NCBI RefSeq assembly: GCF_045287255.1
Contig: NZ_CP137142.1
Coordinates: 1,798,001 to 1,862,000 of the forward strand
DNA length: 64,000 bases
Source of the DNA: Henriciella sp045287255
Lineage (GTDB): Bacteria > Pseudomonadota > Alphaproteobacteria > Caulobacterales > Hyphomonadaceae
Reading direction: 5' to 3'
A program made the translations under genes and the position numbers. Within the stretch, counting starts at the first letter, position 1, and each line of letters begins with the position of its first letter. The notes under the pieces are model-generated. The model made no database searches and had not been told where the DNA came from. It saw only the letters and a list, made by a program, of their open reading frames with translations. Shown here piece by piece: positions 61,501-64,000 of the stretch.

Positions 61501-62703
61501 CTTCTTCGCGGCTTTAACTGTACCAGCAAGACCTTTCGCGTCGAGACGGGCGTAGATGAACGGCTTGAACAGCTCCAGCGCCATCTTCTTCGGCAGACCA
61601 CACTCGTGCAGCTTCAGGTTCGGGCCAACCACGATGACCGAACGACCAGAATAGTCGACGCGCTTACCCAGAAGGTTCTGACGGAAACGACCGTGCTTAC
61701 CTTTCAGCATGTCTGACAGAGATTTCAGCGGACGCTTATTGGTCCCGGTAATCGTACGACCACGGCGACCATTATCGAACAGCGCATCCACCGACTCCTG
61801 AAGCATACGCTTCTCGTTCCGGATAATGATGTCCGGCGCGCGCAGCTCCATCAGGCGCTTCAGGCGGTTATTCCGGTTGATCACACGGCGGTACAGATCG
61901 TTCAGGTCAGAGGTCGCAAATCGCCCACCATCCAGCGGCACGAGTGGACGCAGATCCGGCGGAATAACCGGCACGATTGTCATGATCATCCACTCTGGCT
62001 TGGCACCAGAGGCAAGGAACGCTTCGACAACTTTCAGACGCTTGGAAAACTTCTTGGTTTTCAGCTCTGAAGTCGACTCAGCGAGGTCGTCACGAAGCGT
62101 GTCGGCCATCAGCTCAAGGTCCATGTTTTCAAACACTTCCTTGATCGCTTCAGCACCGATCATCGCGGTGAAAGCGTCCTCACCATGCTCGTCTTGCAGG
62201 TCCATATACTCTTCTTCAGAGAGCAGCTGCATCGGCTCAAGCGGGGTCAGACCCGGTTCGATGACCAGATAGCTTTCAAAGTACAGAACGCGCTCAACAT
62301 CCTTCAGAGTCATGTCGAGCAGGGTCGCAATTCTGGAGGGCAGAGACTTCAGGAACCAGATGTGCGCAACCGGAGAGGCCAGCTCAATGTGGCCCATACG
62401 CTCGCGGCGCACCTTGGCAAGAGTGACCTCAACGCCGCACTTCTCACAGATAATACCGCGATATTTGATGCGCTTATACTTCCCGCATAGACACTCATAA
62501 TCCTTGATCGGACCAAAGATACGAGCACAGAACAGGCCGTCACGTTCCGGTTTGAACGTCCGGTAATTGATGGTTTCCGGCTTCTTGATCTCACCAGAAG
62601 ACCAGCTGCGGATTTTTTCCGGGCTGGCAATGGTGATCTTGATGGCTTCGAAGCTCGGGACTTCTTCTTTTTGCTTGTAGATGCTGGCGACGTCTTGGCG
62701 CAT
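58504..62703 (-). CDS. rpoC: RNA polymerase subunit beta'
   Basis: The 1399-residue subunit holds the catalytic magnesium. The N-terminal zinc site has C71, C73, C86 and C89 (CLCGKYKRIKYRGIICEKC); the active site NADFDGDQM lies at 460-468; LNRAPTLHRLGIQAFEP precedes it; the trigger loop/bridge helix region has HSGARGSKNQMKQLAGMRGLM; the second zinc site includes CETKVGVCVACYG. The acidic, alanine-rich C-terminal tail is usual in alphaproteobacteria. It follows rpoB by 104 bp. Confidence 0.98.
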   Translation of the reverse strand: MRQDVASIYKQKEEVPSFEAIKITIASPEKIRSWSSGEIKKPETINYRTFKPERDGLFCARIFGPIKDYECLCGKYKRIKYRGIICEKCGVEVTLAKVRRERMGHIELASPVAHIWFLKSLPSRIATLLDMTLKDVERVLYFESYLVIEPGLTPLEPMQLLSEEEYMDLQDEHGEDAFTAMIGAEAIKEVFENMDLELMADTLRDDLAESTSELKTKKFSKRLKVVEAFLASGAKPEWMIMTIVPVIPPDLRPLVPLDGGRFATSDLNDLYRRVINRNNRLKRLMELRAPDIIIRNEKRMLQESVDALFDNGRRGRTITGTNKRPLKSLSDMLKGKHGRFRQNLLGKRVDYSGRSVIVVGPNLKLHECGLPKKMALELFKPFIYARLDAKGLAGTVKAAKKLVEKEKPEVWDILEEVIREHPVMLNRAPTLHRLGIQAFEPKLIEGKAINLHPLVCAAFNADFDGDQMAVHVPLSLEAQLEARVLMMSTNNILSPANGKPIIVPSQDIVLGLYYLSLDKDKEPGEGMVISDMAELELALSTGQLSLHAKIKARYETVDADGNPVVKILDTTPGRYMIGDILPRHHQIDADVLLNQLMVKKNVGKLIDEVYRTCGQKATVIFADRLMGLGFREAAKAGISFGKDDMKIPASKVKLVEQTKEQVTEYERQYADGLITRGEKYNKVVDAWSTCTDKVADAMMDAAGEAEIDKDTGRLKETNSVFMMAHSGARGSKNQMKQLAGMRGLMARPDGSIIETPIISNFKEGLTVQEYFNSTHGARKGLADTALKTANSGYLTRRLVDVAQDCIVNEDDCGTDQGIELSAVMEGADVVVSLSERILGRTTGEDVKAPKSGDLIAPANTYIDEALAQEIEDAGVDRIKVRSPLTCETKVGVCVACYGRDLARGTVVNKGEAVGVIAAQSIGEPGTQLTMRTFHIGGAASVAEESSTEAQVEGKIKFENPTFVTREDGAMVVTGRHMIISVEDADGRTRQTFKPTYGTTLFVKNKKKVKPGDKIAEWDPFAQPMIAEVAGTVRLIDIVDGLTAREETDEATGISSRVIIDGRGSKGADLRPSIMLVDDKGEALSLPNGNEARYMLSPGAILSVDDGDVINVGESMARVATGGAKTKDITGGLPRVAELFEARRPKDHAVIAEIDGRISFLREYKQKRKIAIIPDDPEKEAIDFLVPKSRRLDVQDGDYVKRGDYIIDGNPAPQDILATMGIEALANYLVDEVQKVYRLQGVPINDKHIEVIVRQMLQKFEVTDAGTTTLIKGEHVDALELEEANAAIRRSRKQDQREATAVPVLLGITKASLQTRSFISAASFQETTRVLTEAALQGKVDTLEGLKENVIVGRLIPAGTGGGMRQFRRVAGERDKKLRAKREAAAAEAAAALPAPDAAE

Positions 62704-62807
62704 GGTGCCTGCTCCTTCGGGCGTTGGGCCGGATTTTCTCCTGGATCGTCCGGCCTATTTTATCTGGAAGACTTTGCCTCGTTCAACGGCGAGGCAACCG
62801 TGACCGC
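62704..62807 (-). other. rpoB-rpoC intercistronic region with two hairpins
   Basis: The 104-base gap contains TTGCCTCG with CGAGGCAA (about 62772-62793) and a GCCGGA...TCCGGC stem (about 62722-62752). They may be processing or attenuation sites. No gene fits here. Confidence 0.5.
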
Positions 62808-64000
62808 TTATTCAGCGGCCACTGGTGATCCACCATCCTCATTATCAGCTTCGATCATCTCGACGTTGAGACCAAGAGACCGCATTTCCTTGACGAGCAC
62901 GTTAAAGCTCTCCGGGATACCAGCTTCGAACGTATCATCCCCGCGGACAATCGCTTCGTAAACCTTGGCCCGGCCCGCCGTGTCATCCGACTTAACCGTC
63001 AGCATTTCCTGCAGGGTATAGGCGGCGCCGTAAGCTTCAAGAGCCCAGACCTCCATCTCCCCGAAGCGCTGGCCACCGAACTGAGCCTTACCGCCCAGGG
63101 GTTGCTGGGTGACGAGAGAGTACGGCCCGGTTGAGCGGGCGTGAATCTTCTCATCCACCAGGTGGTGCAGCTTCAGCAGGTATTTGTATCCAACCGTTAC
63201 CGGGCGCTTGAACTGCTCACCGGTCCGTCCATCAAACACGATAGACTGACCTGATCCATCAAGGCCTGCGCGCTCCAGCATGGTGACAATGTCTGGCTCG
63301 CGGGCACCGTCAAACACTGGGGTCGCCATCGGCACACCCTTATGCAGGTTCCCGGCCAGTTCGACCAGTTCCTCTTCGGTATCCGGCAGCTCTTCACCTT
63401 CACCATAGACGGTTTGAAGTGTCTTGCGCAGGGCATCAGCATCATTGTTCTCATGCCATTCGGCAAGCGATTCCGTCACCATCTTGCCCAGACCCGCTGC
63501 AGCCCAACCAAGGTGGGTTTCGAGAATCTGTCCGACATTCATCCGCGATGGAACCCCGAGCGGGTTCAGAACGATGTCGACCGGTGTGCCATCCTCAAGG
63601 AAAGGCATGTCCTCGATCGGGTTGATCTTAGAAATAACACCCTTGTTTCCGTGACGTCCGGCCATCTTGTCGCCCGGCTGCAGCTTACGCTTCACAGCGA
63701 GGAAGACTTTGACAACCTTCATCACGCCTGGTGGCAGGTCATCGCCCTGCTGGACCTTATCAACCTTGTCGTTGAAGCGAGCCTCAAGCTCACGGATCGA
63801 CTCATTGAAGCGGTTCTGCAGGTCATCAATCTCAGCCTGATGCTTCTCAGACTTCAGAGCAATGTCCCAAAGTTCGCTCTCGCGAACCTCTTCCAGCGCA
63901 TCGGCAGTGATCTTGCCTGTGCTGAAGCCTTTTGGCCCAGCCGCAGCGTCTTTGCCAACGAGGAAGGTTTTCAGACGAGAATAAGTGTTGCGCTCAAGGA
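62808..64000 (-). CDS. rpoB: RNA polymerase subunit beta, C-terminal part (partial)
   Basis: About 397 C-terminal codons are present; the gene continues past the right edge. Characteristic beta-subunit stretches are KRKLQPGDKMAGRHGNKGVISKI, DGTPVDIVLNPLGVPSRMNVGQILETHLGWAA, YKYLLKLHHLVDEKIHARSTGPYSLVTQQPLGGKAQFGGQRFGEMEVWALEAYGAAYTLQEMLTVKSDD and FNVLVKEMRSLGLNVE. The rifampicin region lies outside the window. It is followed by rpoC. Confidence 0.97.
   Translation of the reverse strand, partial: LERNTYSRLKTFLVGKDAAAGPKGFSTGKITADALEEVRESELWDIALKSEKHQAEIDDLQNRFNESIRELEARFNDKVDKVQQGDDLPPGVMKVVKVFLAVKRKLQPGDKMAGRHGNKGVISKINPIEDMPFLEDGTPVDIVLNPLGVPSRMNVGQILETHLGWAAAGLGKMVTESLAEWHENNDADALRKTLQTVYGEGEELPDTEEELVELAGNLHKGVPMATPVFDGAREPDIVTMLERAGLDGSGQSIVFDGRTGEQFKRPVTVGYKYLLKLHHLVDEKIHARSTGPYSLVTQQPLGGKAQFGGQRFGEMEVWALEAYGAAYTLQEMLTVKSDDTAGRAKVYEAIVRGDDTFEAGIPESFNVLVKEMRSLGLNVEMIEADNEDGGSPVAAE

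Overview
This 64 kb window is most likely chromosomal DNA of an alphaproteobacterium, probably near the Hyphomonadaceae/Maricaulales; the family-level placement is an inference. The evidence is a three-part proton transhydrogenase (pntAA-pntAB-pntB), the ribosomal gene order ending secY-adk-rpsM-rpsK-rpoA-rplQ, TTGACG-type promoters, and a compact type II-C Cas9.

Layout. 1-11.9 kb is ordinary chromosome: a cut-off S41 protease lipoprotein, an ene-reductase/M14 carboxypeptidase pair, parE, a DUF805 protein, an unusual 26-codon ORF with a possible pseudoknot and a terminator, pntAA-AB-B and uvrB. 11.9-34 kb is accessory. It starts with an IS110-family element abutting the uvrB stop codon. Next come six exported proteins of unknown role and a convergent response regulator/hybrid kinase pair. 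A complete type II-C CRISPR-Cas locus follows (14 repeats, cas2, cas1, cas9, tracrRNA), then an internally deleted second copy of the IS, then an AT-rich microcin-like cluster (C39 exporter, three short double-glycine peptides, small membrane proteins, HlyD adaptor). A lone HTH-like gene and a tRNA(CAT) close the region. 34-38 kb holds a SIMPL protein, a membrane protein, and a divergent redoxin / MarR-MOSC group. 38-64 kb, all on the minus strand, is rpoB(partial)-rpoC, a methyltransferase, rpsL-rpsG-fusA-tuf, a small exported protein, tRNA-Trp, and the S10-spc-alpha ribosomal cluster from rpsJ to rplQ.

How the accessory genes fit together. The CRISPR array is read on the plus strand, towards the cas operon. 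This follows from the plus-strand tracrRNA, which pairs with the repeat over 24 consecutive positions. Just upstream of the tracrRNA anti-repeat lies a diverged repeat in cis, and the two can fold into a 25-bp hairpin. This is the layout of a natural single-guide (long-form) tracrRNA and is the strongest candidate here for something undescribed. The microcin cluster is the second: three peptides of 51-63 residues with leaders ending in VSGA, VSGS and VNGG, beside the peptidase-transporter expected to cleave and export them.
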